From Ideonella benzenivorans (GTDB taxonomy: Bacteria; Pseudomonadota; Gammaproteobacteria; Burkholderiales; Burkholderiaceae_C), in contig NZ_JAGWCB010000018.1 in NCBI RefSeq assembly GCF_020387415.1, forward strand, positions 310,001 to 374,000: a DNA stretch of 64,000 nucleotides, in the 5' to 3' direction. A program made the position numbers and the translations under genes. Below the pieces are notes generated by a model that had not been told where the DNA came from, ran no database searches, and saw only the letters and a program-made list of their open reading frames with translations. Position 1 is the first letter of the stretch, and every line of letters starts with the position of its first letter. Shown here in pieces: positions 62,702-64,000 of the stretch.

Positions 62702-62956
62702 GTGGACAATTCTTCTTGAGCGGCCGCATTCTACGCACTCCTCGGGCGGCCTGGTGCGAGGTTATCCACAGTTTCTTCCGCGGGGTCAAGCCCCTCGCGG
62801 GAGCGCATGCTGCCGTGCAAGTGTTTGACCGGACTGGCGTTTTTTGGTCTAATCGTGGGTTTCCCGAACGCCTGGGTGGGTCTCGTCTTGCCTGGGCTCC
62901 GCTAGCCCCAAGCCTTTGGCCGCCTTCAAGGCCAGGGCCCACAGTAGGTACTCACC
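62702..62956. other. probable oriC: dnaA-rpmH divergent region with DnaA boxes
   Basis: A 255-bp non-coding gap between dnaA and rpmH. It has one perfect DnaA box TTATCCACA (62762-62770), a close variant TTGTCCACA across the dnaA start (62701-62709), and an AT-enriched run TTTTTTGG near 62840. In Burkholderiales the origin lies near dnaA, usually in this gap. More box-like sites continue inside rnpA. The rpmH promoter is also here. The exact unwinding element cannot be fixed from sequence alone. Confidence 0.65.
62825..62853 (+). promoter_or_regulatory. sigma-70 promoter for rpmH-rnpA-yidD
   Basis: The -35 TTGACC (62825-62830), a 17-bp spacer and the -10 TCTAAT (62848-62853) lie about 100 bp upstream of rpmH. 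The match and spacing are strong for this GC-rich genome. Confidence 0.75.
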
Positions 62957-63094
62957 ATGAAGCGCACCTATCAGCCTTCCAAGGTCCGTCGCGCCCGTAC
63001 GCACGGTTTTCTCGTCCGTATGAAGACCCGCGGTGGTCGCGCCGTCATCAACGCGCGTCGCGCCAAGGGCCGCAAGCAGCTCTCGCGGGTCTGA
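62957..63094 (+). CDS. rpmH: 50S ribosomal protein L34
   Basis: A 45-residue, strongly basic protein with the universal L34 sequence ([20 protein letters not shown] and later [13 protein letters not shown]). It is a structural component of the large ribosomal subunit near the exit tunnel. It starts the rpmH-rnpA-yidD operon and is followed by rnpA ten bases after the stop. A good promoter lies upstream at 62825. Confidence 0.98.
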   Translation: MKRTYQPSKVRRARTHGFLVRMKTRGGRAVINARRAKGRKQLSRV

Positions 63095-63104
63095 TCCCGT
63101 CGCC

Positions 63105-63623
63105 ATGATCGGCCGCATCGTGCGTCCGGCCGATTTTGAGCGCGTGCTCGCCGCACCGCAGCGTTCCCGCAGTGCTCACTTCGCCATCCACCATGTGACG
63201 GGCGGGCCGTTGGCATGCCGCGTTGCGGTGTTGTCCACGGGTCTTGCACCGGTTGTCCCGGGCTTGTCACCAGAGTTGTCCACAAGCGCTCTCCCCGCTG
63301 CGGGTGAGGCTGTGGATGAGTCCGTTGGCACCGGCCATTGGCTGGGCCTGGTGGTGCCCAAGCGGCATGCCAAGCGAGCGGTCACCCGCAACCTGATCAA
63401 GCGTCAGGCGCGTGCCGCCATGGCGCGACATCTCGCCACCCTGCCCTCGGGCTTGTGGGTGGTGCGTCTGCGTGCGCCGTTCGACCGCCAGCAGTTCGCC
63501 AGCCCGGCCTCCGAGGCACTGCGCGAGGCGGCCCATGCGGAGATGGAACAGCTGTTCGACCGTGCCATCCACCAGCCACTGCCCCCCGGCGGTGGCCGGC
63601 CGCGTTCGCGCGCCCGAGCCTGA
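63105..63623 (+). CDS. rnpA: ribonuclease P protein component, with an internal insertion
   Basis: A 172-residue RnpA, about 50 longer than E. coli (119). The RNR-type motif KRHAKRAVTRNLIKRQAR and the downstream LRAPFD region are intact, so it should bind the RNase P RNA and mature tRNA 5' ends. An insertion of about 37 residues (about 41-77, Leu-Ser-Thr and Pro rich) sits between the first strand and HWLGLVVPK. The DNA of this insert encodes several DnaA-box-like sequences (TTGTCCACG 63231, TTGTCCACA 63276, TGTGGATGA 63311). Comparable extended RnpA proteins occur in other Burkholderiales, by recollection only. Confidence 0.92.
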   Translation: MIGRIVRPADFERVLAAPQRSRSAHFAIHHVTGGPLACRVAVLSTGLAPVVPGLSPELSTSALPAAGEAVDESVGTGHWLGLVVPKRHAKRAVTRNLIKRQARAAMARHLATLPSGLWVVRLRAPFDRQQFASPASEALREAAHAEMEQLFDRAIHQPLPPGGGRPRSRARA

Positions 63624-63647
63624 GCGGTCCGTTTGGCCGAGCCGCCC

Positions 63648-64000
63648 ATGACGTCCATGCCTCCCCTGCGCCTGCTGCCGCGTCGGCTGCTGCAGGTTGC
63701 TGTGCGTGGCTACCGCCTCTTGCTGAGCCCCTGGCTGGGCAACCAGTGCCGTTTCGAGCCCACCTGCTCGCGCTATGCGCTGCAGGCGCTGGAACGTCAC
63801 GGTGCCGCGGCCGGCAGCTATCTGGCGGCGGTGCGCATCCTGCGCTGCGCCCCCTGGTGCACCGGGGGCTGCGACCCGGTGCCACCGGAACGGCCCCGGC
63901 TGTTCCGGCACCTGCTGCCCGGCGCCACCCTGCCGACCGAATCCCCCGAGACCGGGACGCCGGCTGACACACCCTCGTCAGCCGACCCGGCCACCCTCGT
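63648..64000 (+). CDS. yidD: membrane protein insertion efficiency factor YidD, 3' end cut by window
   Basis: The frame opens at ATG 63648 and runs off the right edge with 117 residues visible. The YidD core is clear: RGYRLLLSPWLGNQCRFEPTCSRYALQALERHG (seen in parts), with the Cys triad CRFEPTCS and CAPWC. The family is about 70-90 residues, so this one has a longer Pro/Ala-rich tail. It assists YidC-mediated membrane insertion, and yidC would be expected to follow beyond the window. It lies 24 bp after rnpA. Confidence 0.9.
   Translation, partial: MTSMPPLRLLPRRLLQVAVRGYRLLLSPWLGNQCRFEPTCSRYALQALERHGAAAGSYLAAVRILRCAPWCTGGCDPVPPERPRLFRHLLPGATLPTESPETGTPADTPSSADPATL

Overview
The window is GC-rich (roughly 70 percent) chromosomal DNA, densely coding on both strands. 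Protein families, gene order and the extended RnpA point to a betaproteobacterium of the order Burkholderiales, probably the Rubrivivax/Ideonella/Leptothrix side. This is inference, because no rRNA gene is present. The right end holds the replication-origin neighbourhood: yidD, rnpA and rpmH read rightward, while dnaA, dnaN and gyrB read leftward, with a probable oriC between dnaA and rpmH. Both window edges cut genes: an alpha/beta hydrolase at the left and yidD at the right.

Region by region. 1-10 kb: an exported hydrolase/thioredoxin pair, an acetyltransferase, a LysR regulator divergent from azoreductase and pirin, a DUF4397 lipoprotein, a small coiled-coil protein and an M13 metallopeptidase lipoprotein. 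10-17 kb: a METTL25-like methyltransferase, then a DctS/DctR-like two-component system divergent from a complete TRAP dicarboxylate transporter (DctP, DctQ, DctM). 17-25 kb: two acetyltransferases, then an operon of aldehyde dehydrogenase, a Baeyer-Villiger monooxygenase fused to an esterase, and an SDR, facing an AraC/VirS-like regulator. An Mrr-type nuclease with membrane segments follows.

25.5-36.5 kb is the most distinctive block. A PAS-PAS histidine kinase and a FixJ/StyR-like regulator face a long operon. It encodes a formamidase/acetamidase, a Rieske oxygenase alpha subunit, an unknown 114-aa protein, an NTF2-fold protein, a StyA-like flavoprotein monooxygenase, a flavin reductase, an SDR, a FadL/TodX-like porin, a Rieske ferredoxin and a ferredoxin reductase. 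Uptake, sensing, two different oxygenase chemistries, electron supply and an amide hydrolase therefore sit together. I read it as a catabolic pathway for an aromatic, possibly an indole-like N-heterocycle, and the most likely under-described system here.

36.5-48.7 kb: a SemiSWEET-like protein, an SQR-like flavoprotein with a truncated haemoglobin, a MocR regulator, a MazG-like hydrolase, a methyltransferase, small secreted or unknown proteins, a DUF554 membrane protein, an outer-membrane beta-barrel candidate, a chemoreceptor and a shortened DUF805 protein. 48.7-57 kb: a type I restriction-modification operon (AlbA_2 gene, hsdM, hsdS, hsdR) directly downstream of gyrB, preceded by direct and inverted repeats that look like operators. 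I saw no tRNA, rRNA, insertion sequence or CRISPR array.
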